Below are positions 36,385-45,009 of a stretch of DNA of 64,000 bases, piece after piece (positions within the stretch are counted from its first letter, which is position 1; the number at the start of each line of letters is the position of its first letter). A program made the translations under genes and the position numbers. Origin of the DNA: Streptomyces massasporeus (GTDB lineage Bacteria > Actinomycetota > Actinomycetes > Streptomycetales > Streptomycetaceae); NCBI RefSeq assembly GCF_014648995.1, contig NZ_BMSE01000004.1:186001-250000 (forward strand). The letters run 5' to 3'. The notes beneath the pieces were generated by a model. The model saw nothing but the letters and a program-made list of their open reading frames with translations, did no database searches and was not told the DNA's origin.

Positions 36385-36518
36385 GCCGGGCTCCTTTCAG
36401 AAGCCGACAGTCGGGGTGGTGAGGCCAGGGTGCGCGCCCGGCCCGCCCCGCGACAGAGCCGTGACGGGAAGTGCGGTTCGGCTCATGCCGCCCTACGACG
36501 CCGTCGTACGTTGGCGTG

Positions 36519-37883
36519 ATGACGCCTTCTGCCGCGGACAGTCCCGTCGACCTCATCATCAGCGCATGTACCGTCCTCGTGCACGACGATCAAGAGCGGA
36601 TCGGGTTCGCGGAGGACGCAGCGATCGTCGTACGGGGCGGGATCGTCGAGGCCGTCACGACCACCGCGGAAGCCGCTGACCTGACCGCCGCCGAGCGGAT
36701 CGACGCCCGCGGCCAGGTCGCCCTGCCCGGCCTGATCAACTGTCACACGCACGCGCCGATGGTCGCGCTGCGCGGCCTCGCCGAGGACCTCCCGACCGAG
36801 GAGTGGTTCAACGACGTCGTCTGGCCCGTCGAGTCCAACCTGACGGAGCGGGACGTCGAGCTGGGGGCGCGGCTCGCCTGCGCCGAGATGATCCGCGCGG
36901 GCGTCACCTGCTTCGCCGACCACTACTTCGCCATGGACGCGGTGGCGCGGGTGGTCGCGGACTGCGGCATGCGGGCGCTGCTCGGCGAGGCCTTCTTCTC
37001 CTCGCAGGGCCCCGAAGGCCTGGAGCGGTCAGTGGAGTTCGCGCTGCGGCACCGCGGAGCGGCCGGCGGCCGGATCACCACCGCGCTCGCCCCGCACGCC
37101 CCCTACACGGTCGACGACACCGACCTCGCCCGCATCGCCGAACTCGCCCGCACGCACGGCCTGCCCGTGCACCTGCACGCCGCCGAGAACCGCGACCAGA
37201 CCGAGACCAGCCTGGCCCGCCACGGCGTCACCCCGATCGAGGTCCTGGAACGCACCGGCATCCTCCACACGGACCTGCTCCTCGCCCACGGCACCGGCAT
37301 CGTCGACAGCGACCTCCCCCTCCTGGAGCGGGCCGACGGCCGGACGGCCGTCGCCACCGCGCCCCGCGGCTACCTCAAGTTCGCCTGGCCCGACACCACA
37401 CCGGTCCGCGCCCTGCGCGACATCGGCGTCGACGTCGGACTCGCCACCGACGGCGCCGCGTCCAACAACTCCCTCGACGTGTGGGAGTCCATGGCCCTCA
37501 CCTCACTGGTCCAGAAGTCGGCCGAGGGCGACCCCCGCCGGCTGACCTCCCGCCAGGCCCTGCACCACGCCACCCTGCAGAGCGCGCGGGCCGTGGGCCT
37601 CGGTGACAGCGCCGGCAGCATCGCGCCCGGCCGGCGGGCCGACATCATCCTGGTCGACCTCACCGGGCCGCACACCCGGCCCGTCCACGACCTCGCCGCC
37701 ACCCTCGTGCACAGCGCCCGCTCGGCCGACGTCCGCACCACGATCGTCGACGGACGGATCCTCATGCGCGACCGGGAACTGCTGACCATCGACGTGCCGG
37801 AGGTGGCACGGGAACTGGAGGAGCGCCTGCCCGCCCTCGTCGACCGCGGCCATGGCCGCCGCATCCAGCGGTACGACACCTGA
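36519..37883 (+). CDS. Amidohydrolase, SAH/MTA deaminase-like (MtaD/SsnA group)
   Basis: A 454-residue metal-dependent hydrolase of the ATZ/TRZ and SsnA/MtaD group. Metal ligands are visible: His76 and His78 in NCHTHAPM, His in LHLHAAENRDQT, His in LLAHGTG and Asp in ATDGAAS. These enzymes deaminate adenosine-like, guanine-like or triazine compounds. A TACGTT -10-like box (36507-36512) lies six bases before ATG 36519, suggesting a leaderless transcript. The last eight codons and the stop are copied twice more in tandem just downstream. Confidence 0.88.
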   Translation: MTPSAADSPVDLIISACTVLVHDDQERIGFAEDAAIVVRGGIVEAVTTTAEAADLTAAERIDARGQVALPGLINCHTHAPMVALRGLAEDLPTEEWFNDVVWPVESNLTERDVELGARLACAEMIRAGVTCFADHYFAMDAVARVVADCGMRALLGEAFFSSQGPEGLERSVEFALRHRGAAGGRITTALAPHAPYTVDDTDLARIAELARTHGLPVHLHAAENRDQTETSLARHGVTPIEVLERTGILHTDLLLAHGTGIVDSDLPLLERADGRTAVATAPRGYLKFAWPDTTPVRALRDIGVDVGLATDGAASNNSLDVWESMALTSLVQKSAEGDPRRLTSRQALHHATLQSARAVGLGDSAGSIAPGRRADIILVDLTGPHTRPVHDLAATLVHSARSADVRTTIVDGRILMRDRELLTIDVPEVARELEERLPALVDRGHGRRIQRYDT

Positions 37884-37953
37884 CGACCGCCGCATCCAGC
37901 GGTACGACACCTGACGACCGCCGCATCCAGCGGTACGACACCTGACGACCGCC
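37861..37953. repeat. Three identical 31-bp tandem repeats at the 3' end of the amidohydrolase gene
   Basis: The 31-bp unit starting GCATCCAGCGGTACGACACC occurs at 37861, 37892 and 37923 with no mismatch. The first copy encodes the amidohydrolase C terminus (RIQRYDT) and its TGA; the other two are noncoding. The period is not a multiple of three, so extra copies do not change the protein. Perfect identity indicates recent slippage or duplication. Confidence 0.95.
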
Positions 37954-38099
37954 GGCATCCGCGGGAGGGCGTCCGACGACATCCGCCGGAGAGCGTCCGG
38001 CGGCACGCGAAGAACTTCCGGAAATTCTCCCGGGCAGCGATGAGTTCCGCGTCTCCCGCCGGTCACCACCCCGGACGGACCGTTGTCACAGGAGGGCCC

Positions 38100-38789
38100 A
38101 TGTCGCTTCCGGAGATCGTCTCGCGCGGCGAGTGGCGCGCGGCGCGCGCGGAACTGCTGCTCAAGGAGAAGGCCGCCACCCGCGCGCGGGACGCGCTCAA
38201 CGCCGAGCGGCGCGGACTGCCCATGGTGGAGGTCGACGAGGAGTACGTGTTCGAGGGCGGGGACGGCAAGGCCACCCTGCTCGACCTGTTCGAGGGCCGG
38301 CGCCAGCTCGTCGTCTACCACTTCATGTTCGCGCCCGAGTGGGACGCGGGCTGCCGCAGCTGCTCCGGATTCCTGGACCAAGTGGGGCATCTCGCCCATC
38401 TCCACGCCCGTGACACGTCGTTCGCCGCCGTGTCCCGCGCGCCCTATCCGAAGATCCTTCCGTTCAAGGCGCGGATGGGCTGGACGCTTCCCTGGTACTC
38501 GTCGTACGGCGGTGACTTCAACCGCGACTTCGAGGTGACCCTGCAGCGGGAGGGCGAGCTCGTCGAGCGGCCCGGCCTCAGCTGCTTCCTGCGGGACCGC
38601 GACCGGGTCTTCCACACGTACACGACGTACGAGCGCGGCCTCGACGGCCTGGGCTCGACCACCAGCCTGCTGGACCTCACCGCACTCGGCCGGCAGGAGG
38701 AGTGGGAGGAGCCCAAGGGGCGCGCGTCGGCCTATGGGGCGCCTGCGGGCAGTGAGCGCATCCGGTATCACGACGAGTACGACGACTGA
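38100..38789 (+). CDS. DUF899 family thioredoxin-like protein
   Basis: A 229-residue DUF899 protein: LLKEKAATRARDALNAERRGLPMVEVDEEYVFEG near the N terminus, LVVYHFMFAPEWDAGCRSCSGFLDQVGHL as thioredoxin-like core with a C-x-x-C pair (CRSC), and LGSTTSLLDLTALGRQE at the C terminus. The fold suggests a redox or peroxiredoxin-like role, but no member is characterised to my knowledge. ATG 38100 is preceded by AGGAGGGCCC, a strong ribosome site. It lies 146 bases after the last tandem repeat. Confidence 0.86.
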   Translation: MSLPEIVSRGEWRAARAELLLKEKAATRARDALNAERRGLPMVEVDEEYVFEGGDGKATLLDLFEGRRQLVVYHFMFAPEWDAGCRSCSGFLDQVGHLAHLHARDTSFAAVSRAPYPKILPFKARMGWTLPWYSSYGGDFNRDFEVTLQREGELVERPGLSCFLRDRDRVFHTYTTYERGLDGLGSTTSLLDLTALGRQEEWEEPKGRASAYGAPAGSERIRYHDEYDD

Positions 38790-38944
38790 TACGCAAAGTG
38801 AACACATCCGCCAAGAGGCTGAGAGGTTGGTCACACTTGGCGGTGAACGCGTGTCAACTACGTCTCAGAACCGTCACTTCGCGAGCCGTTCACCCCATCG
38901 TTGGCGTTTAACTCTACGAGTACAGCGCTACATGGAGGTGCAGG

Positions 38945-39127
38945 GTGAACGGGCGAACGGTGCTCGAGCGCTTTCCCGCCGGTGGGCCGCGTGGCTCCTG
39001 GCCTGCGGAGGAGTTCGCGCAGGCGCGGCGAAGCGAAGGCCTGCCCGCCGAGGTCGTCATGGACCTCGCCACGGACATGTTCCTGGTGATCGTGCGCAGC
39101 GGGGACGTGGCCGACGTCACCGCCTGA
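38945..39127 (+). CDS. Small conserved actinobacterial protein
   Basis: A 60-residue protein beginning VNGRTVLERFPAGGPRGSWP and containing LPAEVVMDLATDMFLVIVRS. I recall similar short proteins in other Streptomyces at this place but no function. It has a strong GGAGG site 9 bases before GTG 38945. The 155-base upstream region is unusually AT-richer than its surroundings, consistent with a real promoter. It ends 9 bases before the convergent ABC exporter gene. Confidence 0.65.
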   Translation: MNGRTVLERFPAGGPRGSWPAEEFAQARRSEGLPAEVVMDLATDMFLVIVRSGDVADVTA

Positions 39128-39136
39128 CGTGTGCCG

Positions 39137-41092
39137 TCAGCCCGCCTTCGGCGCCGGCACCTTCCGGATCGGCGCGGGTGACGGGGCGAACTGCTCCGCC
39201 TGGAGCGCGTACAGCTCGGCGTAGAGCCCGCCGGTCGCCAGCAGCTCGTCCGGCGTGCCGGACTCCACGAGCCGGCCCTGGTCCAGGACGTGCACCAGAT
39301 CCGCGTGCCGTACGGACGCCAGCCGGTGTGTGATCAGCACGACCGTCTGGCCGCTGTCGGCCAGGGCGCGGATCCGCTCGAATACCTCCAGCTCGGCCCG
39401 GGCGTCCAGGGCCGCCGTCGGCTCGTCCACGATCAGGATGCGGCCCCTGCGGTAGGCCGCCCGGGCGATGCCGAGCCGCTGCCACTGGCCGCCCGACAGC
39501 TCGTGCCCGCCGCTGAAGTTGCGGGCGAGCAGCGTGTCCAGTCCACGCGGCAGGTCCGCGATGACCGTCTCCGCCCCGGCCTCGGCGACCGACGCGGCCA
39601 GCCGGTCCTCGCACAGGGGCACCGAGGGACGGCCCAGGGCGACGTTCACCCGGGCCGTGAACGGCCACCGCTTGAAGTCCTGCGCCACCATGGCGATCCG
39701 CTCGGCCAGCCGGTGCCGGTCGGCGGTCGCCGCGTCCACGCCGTCCCACAGGATCCGTCCCCGCTCCGGCCTGTAGAGCCCGGCGAGCAGCTTGACCAGG
39801 GTGGTCTTGCCGGAGCCGTTCTCCCCGACCAGCGCGACGATGCGGCCGAGCGGCAGGCTCAGCGTCACGTCGTCGAGGGCGGGCCGGGCCGAGTCGCCCG
39901 GGTAGCGGAACGTGACGTTCTCGAAGCGGATCTCGCGCGGGTCCTCCGGCAGCGGCGCGCCTCCCGCCGGGATCGCCCACTGGTCGGCCTCGGTGTACAG
40001 CCGCTGCAGATCGCCGACGAAGAGCGCCTCCTCGTGCAGCGCGTTGACCTCCACCACGAGCGTGTCGAGGCTCTGCGACCCGGTCCGGATCGCGATCACG
40101 GCCGTACCCGCCACCGACAGGGCCATCGCGCCAACCAGCAGCAGCCCGCCCAGCGTCGCGTACGTCGCCACCGTCGCCAGGCCCGTCCACGCCGCCGCGA
40201 TCAGGCCCGTGCGGGCGGCGAGCCCGGCCAGGCGGGCCTGCTCGGCCTCGGCCGTCTCGGACATCGCGCGGAAATGCCGCAGCAGGAAGGAGCCCACCCC
40301 GTGCACCCGGATCTCGGGGGCCGCCTCGGGCTCGATCAGCAGGTTGCCGAGCAGCCGGCCCGCGCGGGCGTGCTGCACCCAGGCGTGGAAGGACTCGTAG
40401 CGCCGCCGGGCGACGGTCAGCGCGCTCCAGGCGCTCGGCAGGGTCATCGTGACCAGCAGCGGCAGCAGGGCCGGGTGCAGCACGGTCAGCACGCCCGCCG
40501 CCGCGACCAGGGAGATCATCGCGTTGATCACGCGCGTGCCGTAGGAGATCATCCGGCGCGCGGAGGCGGCGCCGTACTGCGCGGTGTCGAGCAGCTTGTG
40601 GAAGGCGTGGTCCTCGATCGCGGCCAGCTCCACGGCCGCGGCCCGCTCCAGGTACCGCTCGGTCGCCACCCGCTCGACCTTGGGCTCCAGCCGGCCGGTG
40701 GCGTAGGTGCTCGCGGCCCGCAGCAGGGCGGCGAGGAACATCACGGCGGCCACCGTGACCAGGGCGGGGACGGCTCCGCGCAGCCGGTCGTCGATCGGGC
40801 CGCCGCTCATCAGCCCGGCCAGCACGCTGTTGACGGCGAGCAGGGCCACCGCCTGCGCCACGCCCCGGCCGGCCTCGGCGGCCAGCACGATCCGCGCGGC
40901 TGCCCGGTCGGCCTGCCGGGCCAGCTCGAGGCTGGACGCGAGCAGGGACGGCAGCCGGGTGATCATGGCGCGGAAGTTCAGTTCCAGGAACGCGTCGGCG
41001 TGCTGGTTCCAGCCCATGTCGTAGCGCAGCGGCCCGCCGAAGAGCAGCCGCTCCGACTCGGACACCTCCGGCGCGGTCCGCTTCTTCCCCAC
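39137..41092 (-). CDS. ABC exporter, fused permease and ATP-binding domains
   Basis: A 651-residue half-transporter. The permease part (about 60-350) has about six hydrophobic helices. The ATPase part (about 395-640) has Walker A GENGSGKTTLVKLLAG, signature LSGGQWQRLGIARA, Walker B ILIVDEPTAALD and the H-loop LITHRLASV. The Q-loop reads AQDFKRWPFT, as in the family of lantibiotic- and lipid-type exporters. It probably works as a homodimer. GTG 41092 is chosen because GGGGAGG lies 9 bases upstream. The substrate is unknown and no precursor-peptide gene is apparent. Confidence 0.9.
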   Translation of the reverse strand: MGKKRTAPEVSESERLLFGGPLRYDMGWNQHADAFLELNFRAMITRLPSLLASSLELARQADRAAARIVLAAEAGRGVAQAVALLAVNSVLAGLMSGGPIDDRLRGAVPALVTVAAVMFLAALLRAASTYATGRLEPKVERVATERYLERAAAVELAAIEDHAFHKLLDTAQYGAASARRMISYGTRVINAMISLVAAAGVLTVLHPALLPLLVTMTLPSAWSALTVARRRYESFHAWVQHARAGRLLGNLLIEPEAAPEIRVHGVGSFLLRHFRAMSETAEAEQARLAGLAARTGLIAAAWTGLATVATYATLGGLLLVGAMALSVAGTAVIAIRTGSQSLDTLVVEVNALHEEALFVGDLQRLYTEADQWAIPAGGAPLPEDPREIRFENVTFRYPGDSARPALDDVTLSLPLGRIVALVGENGSGKTTLVKLLAGLYRPERGRILWDGVDAATADRHRLAERIAMVAQDFKRWPFTARVNVALGRPSVPLCEDRLAASVAEAGAETVIADLPRGLDTLLARNFSGGHELSGGQWQRLGIARAAYRRGRILIVDEPTAALDARAELEVFERIRALADSGQTVVLITHRLASVRHADLVHVLDQGRLVESGTPDELLATGGLYAELYALQAEQFAPSPAPIRKVPAPKAG

Positions 41093-41349
41093 GTTGACCG
41101 ACCTCCCCGTTCGGGCCCGCACATGAACGAACGGCCACTATCGCGGGGCGGGCGTCCGCCGGGCAGGGCGCGGACCGGGGCGCCGGATGCGCGCGGGCGC
41201 ACGACCTGGCCGGGGGAGGTGCGGGGCGGCGCGGGCGTGTGGGGTGGTGCGGGAGTGGAGGGCCGCGCCGGGGGTGGATGCGGCTTTCGGGGCGGGGTGA
41301 TGAGGGCCCGGGTGTGCGAAGGCCGGTGGCACGAGGGGGCGTGTGCCGC

Positions 41350-41784
41350 CTACGCGCTGACGGGGCGTGACCAGGACGGGGCCGTTCCCGTCACGCGGCA
41401 CAGCGCCAGATAGAGGGGGATCGGCGGGGTGTACGGAAGCGTGCCGTCCGGGCGGTGGATCAGTTCGGGGATCTCCAGCAGGTCCGGGACGACCGCGCCG
41501 GTGACGTACCGCGCCGGGGCGGGCCATTCCAGGGCGTGGTCGGAATCGGCCGGCACCAGCCACCACCAGTGCGCGTCGTCGGCGTAGACGCAGCCCACCC
41601 GGGGCAGCCGCGGCATGACCAGCGGGCCGACGCGGGCGGGGACGGCGATCGCGTCGCAGCCGAGCGGGGCGGTCATGCCGTCGGGCACGGGCAGGCGCAG
41701 GGCGGGGCCCGGCGTGTGCAGTCCGCGCCGGACGCGCACCAGCGTGTCCAGGCTCAGCACGCGGCCTCCCCGTACCGGGCTCAT
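41350..41784 (-). CDS. Uncharacterised protein cotranscribed with an ATP-binding regulator
   Basis: A 144-residue protein starting MSPVRGGRVLSLDTLVRVRRG, with GCVYADDAHWWWLVPADSDHALEWPAPARYVTG in the middle. It is a Streptomyces protein that I recall next to anti-sigma-like ATP-binding proteins; no domain is known. The start ATG overlaps the stop of the ATP-binding gene by 4 bases (ATGA), so it is translationally coupled. About 257 bases of gene-free, G-rich sequence separate its end from the ABC exporter start. Confidence 0.8.
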   Translation of the reverse strand: MSPVRGGRVLSLDTLVRVRRGLHTPGPALRLPVPDGMTAPLGCDAIAVPARVGPLVMPRLPRVGCVYADDAHWWWLVPADSDHALEWPAPARYVTGAVVPDLLEIPELIHRPDGTLPYTPPIPLYLALCRVTGTAPSWSRPVSA

Positions 41785-42470
41785 GCGGGCCTCCGCTCTC
41801 GGTGGTGTCCCTGCGGGGGAACCTCCGGGGCGCCGCGCAGGTGGCGCGCCTGATGGGTCTCGTCCCCGTCGCCCGAGTCGTCGGACGGACCCCGCTTGGG
41901 GCGGGCTCCCCACCCCAGGTCGCTCCGGGGTCCGGCCGGACACTCCGCGGTGCCGGGGGCGTCCGAGGCGTCCGGGGTGTCCGCCGTGCGGGGCAGCTCG
42001 GCCCAGACCAGCAGCCCGGGGCCGTTCTCATGGGCACCCCAGGAATGACAGAGGGCGTCGACGAGGAGCAGTCCCCTCCCGTGCTCCTCCTCGGGCCGTG
42101 TCCGGCCGGCGGCGTGGGGCTGGCCGGGGGCGCAGCCCTCGTCGCGCACGGCTATCCGCACCAGGTCGTCGCCGTCGAGCAGCTCGCACACTATGTGGGT
42201 GCTCGCCGTGTGCACGATGGCGTTGGTGACCAGCTCGGAGACCACCAGGGCCGCGCTGTCGCACGTGTCCTCGCACACCGACCAGCCCGTCAGCCGGGCC
42301 CGCGTCAGGCGTCTGGCCTGGGCGGGAGAACCCGGATGTGCGGCCAGCTCGAAACGGAACCGGCGCTCGGCAGCGGCCCCGAGGGGGGCCTCTCCCGTAG
42401 CGGCGCCAAGCCCGGGCGGGCTTGCGGCGGCGTCTGTTCCTAAGGGCGCGGACGGAATCACGCTTGCCAC
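41781..42470 (-). CDS. ATP-binding protein, anti-sigma-factor kinase-like (HATPase_c_2)
   Basis: A 229-residue protein with a GHKL-type ATPase core at about residues 30-155: RFELAAHPGSPAQARRLTRARL, then the N-box VVSELVTNAIVHT, the G1 box AVRDEG and HGRGLLLVDALCHSWG. This is the single-domain RsbW/SpoIIAB-like type abundant in Streptomyces. The C-terminal 60 residues are polar and low-complexity. GTG 42470 follows GGCGGGG. It is divergent from an XRE regulator and DUF397 gene, an association typical of Streptomyces WhiJ-like loci, where the three proteins are thought to form one switch. Confidence 0.88.
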   Translation of the reverse strand: MASVIPSAPLGTDAAASPPGLGAATGEAPLGAAAERRFRFELAAHPGSPAQARRLTRARLTGWSVCEDTCDSAALVVSELVTNAIVHTASTHIVCELLDGDDLVRIAVRDEGCAPGQPHAAGRTRPEEEHGRGLLLVDALCHSWGAHENGPGLLVWAELPRTADTPDASDAPGTAECPAGPRSDLGWGARPKRGPSDDSGDGDETHQARHLRGAPEVPPQGHHRERRPA

Positions 42471-42487
42471 TATCGCCCCGCCGTGAA

Positions 42488-42522
42488 CACTTGGCAAGTG
42501 TCACTCTGAAAATTGCAGAGTG
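42488..42522. promoter_or_regulatory. Palindromes in the divergent promoter of the WhiJ-like locus
   Basis: CACTTGGCAAGTG (42488-42500) is a perfect palindrome, followed at once by AGTGTCACT (42498-42506) and by CACTCT...AGAGTG (42502-42522). These nested inverted repeats lie 18 bases upstream of the ATP-binding gene start and in the 243-base divergent region before the XRE gene. They are good candidates for binding of the XRE-type regulator. Confidence 0.6.
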
Positions 42523-42713
42523 CTGTGTGACGGTCTGGAAGGCCGTGGCACACTGCTCGCAACAGCACCCCGCGCGGCGCCAGTTGAGATCGTCGAAGAT
42601 CAGTTCGAAACGTTTGTTCGGATCAGTTCTTCGAAAGGGTCCTCGAATGGCGCCGCCGGGCTGTCAGCGTTCTTTTCCGGCCGGCTCGTCAGAACTCTTC
42701 GTGGAGGTGGAGC

Positions 42714-43574
42714 GTGAGTGAACCGCGGTCCGCGCCGACGGTCGGTCAGGTCGTACTCGGCCGACGCCTGTTGGACCTGAGAGAACGCGCGGGGATGAGG
42801 CGCGAGGAGGCCGCGCGTATCCTGCGCGTCGCCCCCGCCACGGTCCGGCGTATGGAGATGGCCGAGGTCGCGCTCAAAATCCCCTATCTGCAACTGCTCC
42901 TCAAGGCCTACGGAATCTCCGACGAGGAAGCCGAAGCCTTCGTCCAACTGGCCGAGGACGCCAACAGGCCCGGCTGGTGGCAGCGTTTCCACGACATCCT
43001 GCCCGGCTGGTTCTCGATGTACGTGAGCCTCGAGGGCGCGGCCAGTGTCATCCGCAGTTACGAGCCCCATTTCGTCCCCGGGCTGCTGCAGACCGAGGAC
43101 TACGCGCGCGGAGTGCTCCGGTCGGGCGCCATCGGCCAGACCCGGCCCGAGGACATCGAGCGCCATGTCGCCCTGCGCATGCGGCGCCAGGACCTGCTCA
43201 CCCGTGAGGACGCCCCCCGGCTCTGGGTCGTGATGGACGAGACCGCGCTGCGGCGCCCGGTCGGTGGCCCGGAGGTGATGCGCGCCCAGATCGACAAACT
43301 GCTCGACGCCACGAAGCTGCCCAACGTGACGTTGCAGATCGCCGCGTTCGCGGGCGGGCCGCACCCGGGCACGTACGGGCCGTTCGTGCTGTTCCGATTC
43401 GCCGTGCCCGAACTGCCGGACATGGTCTACAGCGAGTACCTGACCGGCGCGGTCTATCTCGACGCGCGCACCGAGGTGGCGACCCACCTCGAGGTCATGG
43501 ACCGCATGGCGGCGCAGGCCGCTACGGCACATCGCACGAAGGAGATCCTTCGGGACCTCCGCAAGGAGCTGTGA
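42714..43574 (+). CDS. XRE-family regulator with DUF5753 domain (WhiJ-like)
   Basis: A 286-residue DNA-binding protein. The N-terminal helix-turn-helix (about residues 10-70) reads LGRRLLDLRERAGMRREEAARILRVAPATVRRMEMAEV. The C-terminal DUF5753 (about 100-280) has the typical SYEPHFVPGLLQTEDYARGVL and ELPDMVYSEYLTGAVYLD. Streptomyces carry dozens of such pairs; WhiJ is the known example and acts in development. GTG 42714 has GGAGGTGG upstream. The DUF397 gene starts immediately after the stop. Confidence 0.92.
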   Translation: MSEPRSAPTVGQVVLGRRLLDLRERAGMRREEAARILRVAPATVRRMEMAEVALKIPYLQLLLKAYGISDEEAEAFVQLAEDANRPGWWQRFHDILPGWFSMYVSLEGAASVIRSYEPHFVPGLLQTEDYARGVLRSGAIGQTRPEDIERHVALRMRRQDLLTREDAPRLWVVMDETALRRPVGGPEVMRAQIDKLLDATKLPNVTLQIAAFAGGPHPGTYGPFVLFRFAVPELPDMVYSEYLTGAVYLDARTEVATHLEVMDRMAAQAATAHRTKEILRDLRKEL

Positions 43575-43829
43575 ATGGATCGCATCAAGCCGCGCAAACA
43601 CGTCTACAACGGCATGCCCGCGCGCGACTTGGGCAGCGAAGGCTGGCACAAGCCGTGGAGCGGTGGAAACGGAGGCAACTGCCTGGAGGCGATGAAACTC
43701 GCCGACGGACGGATCGCCCTCAGGCAGTCCACCGACCCGGACGGGCCGGCGCTGATCTACACCACCGACGAGATGACCGCCTTCATCGAAGGAGCCAAGG
43801 CGGGGGAGGCTGACTTCCTGCTGTCCTGA
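43575..43829 (+). CDS. DUF397 domain protein
   Basis: An 84-residue protein. It has the DUF397 pattern GGNGGNCLEAMKLADGRIALRQSTDPDGPALIYTTDEMTAFIEGAKAGEADFLL. ATG 43575 directly abuts the TGA of the XRE gene. In WhiJ-like systems the DUF397 partner is thought to inhibit or relieve its XRE regulator; that role is by family association only. It is encoded in the same operon as its partner. Confidence 0.93.
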   Translation: MDRIKPRKHVYNGMPARDLGSEGWHKPWSGGNGGNCLEAMKLADGRIALRQSTDPDGPALIYTTDEMTAFIEGAKAGEADFLLS

Positions 43830-43907
43830 CGTGATTGCCGATTCTGTTGTTCGACTTCCTTGATTCGGTGCTGAATTGACCACCCTCTGTGCCTTACGGA
43901 GCGCCTC

Positions 43908-44720
43908 ATGACCGGGCAGGACCCCATGCCGGCCGTCCAGATCGACACGACCAGACCCCATCCCGCGCGGATGTACGACTGGTACCTCGGCGGAAAGGAC
44001 AACTACCCGGTCGACGAGGAGATGGGCCGGCAGATGCTCACCCTCGACCCCCGGGTGCCGGTGATGGCGCGGGTCAACCGCGCGTTCATGCACCGGGCCA
44101 CGCGCTGGCTTGCCCGCAGCGGCGTACGGCAGTTCCTGGACATCGGCACCGGCATCCCGACCGAGCCCAACCTCCACCAGGTCGCGCAGGAGACCGCGCC
44201 CGGCGCCCGGGTCGTCTACTGCGACAACGACCCCATCGTCCTGGCGCACGCGGCCGCGCTGCTGCGCGGCACGGACGAGGGGGCGACCGAGTACCTCCAG
44301 GCCGACGTGCGCGACCCGGACGCCATCCTGGAGGGCGCGAGGAAGGTCCTGGACTTCACCCGGCCCGTCGCGCTGTCGCTGATCGCACTGCTGCACTTCG
44401 TCTCCGACGAGGACGGCGCCCACGACCTGGTCCGCCGGCTGCTCGCCGAACTGCCGTCCGGCAGCTACCTGGTGATGACCCACGCGACCGCCGACTTCAC
44501 CCCGGAGGAGTCGAAGGCGGCCACCGAGAAGCTGCGCGCCGCGGGCGTCACCCTGGCCCTGCGCTCCCGCGGGGAGTTCACCCGCTTCTTCGACGGCCTC
44601 GACCTCGTCGAGCCCGGCGTCGAAGTGCCGCACCACTGGCACCCCGAGCTGGGCGAGCCCGTGACCGGCCAGGACGACGGGGTGATCCCGGGCTACGGGG
44701 CGGTCGGGCGCAAGGCCTAG
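43908..44720 (+). CDS. DUF574 (SAM-dependent) methyltransferase
   Basis: A 270-residue methyltransferase of the actinobacterial DUF574 family. The hallmark start TTRPHPARMYDWYLGGKDNYPVDEEMG is at residues 13-39; the SAM fold shows FLDIGTGIPTEPNLHQVAQ, VVYCDNDPIVLAHAAALL and ALLHFVSDED. DUF574 genes frequently sit beside XRE/DUF397 sets, but their substrate is unknown. It begins 78 bases after the DUF397 stop. Its stop codon TAG lies inside the left arm of the inverted-repeat element that follows. Confidence 0.9.
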   Translation: MTGQDPMPAVQIDTTRPHPARMYDWYLGGKDNYPVDEEMGRQMLTLDPRVPVMARVNRAFMHRATRWLARSGVRQFLDIGTGIPTEPNLHQVAQETAPGARVVYCDNDPIVLAHAAALLRGTDEGATEYLQADVRDPDAILEGARKVLDFTRPVALSLIALLHFVSDEDGAHDLVRRLLAELPSGSYLVMTHATADFTPEESKAATEKLRAAGVTLALRSRGEFTRFFDGLDLVEPGVEVPHHWHPELGEPVTGQDDGVIPGYGAVGRKA

Positions 44721-44971
44721 GTCGTGTCCGCAAAGTCCCGTCGTTCGCCCGGAGGGCGGGCCCCGCGGCGTCGTGGGGGCCCCTCCCGGTCGAGCGCAGC
44801 CGAGACTGGGGGAGCGTGCTCTCGGCGTGCCGGGCGGAGTCCCTCGTACTGGATGTACTTGGGGCTTCGTCCGGTGCGGCGAGTGGGGGTGCCCCCTGCT
44901 CGAGCGGAGTCGAGAGCTTGGGGGAGCGTGCCAGGCGTCGCGGGGCAGGCGGGACTTTGCGGACACGACCT
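44719..44971. mobile_element. 253-bp MITE-like element with 22-bp perfect terminal inverted repeats
   Basis: Bases 44719-44740 and 44950-44971 are exact inverted repeats (22 bp), extendable to 26 bp at 44715-44740 and 44950-44975 with one mismatch. The outer ends read GGTCGTGTCCGCAAAG inward. There is no coding capacity. Inside are two diverged direct repeats of about 48 bp (44773-44820 and 44883-44931), each able to fold as a hairpin (GTCGAGC...GGGGGAG). It resembles a nonautonomous element mobilised by a transposase elsewhere in the genome. The left flank is CTAG, the right flank CTGG, a possible target duplication. Confidence 0.82.
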
Positions 44972-45009
44972 GGGCCCCTCGGGGTCCTCCAGGTTCCGCC
45001 TCGGGCCGG

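Noticed and set aside
37861..37953. CRISPR array
   Set aside because: The 31-bp units are contiguous with no spacers and lie at a gene end; no cas genes are in the window. The same holds for the 35-bp units at 48,656.
41138..42037. A 299-codon leftward open frame in the G-rich spacer after the ABC exporter
   Set aside because: Arg/Pro-rich, overlaps two coupled genes in another frame and has no domain.
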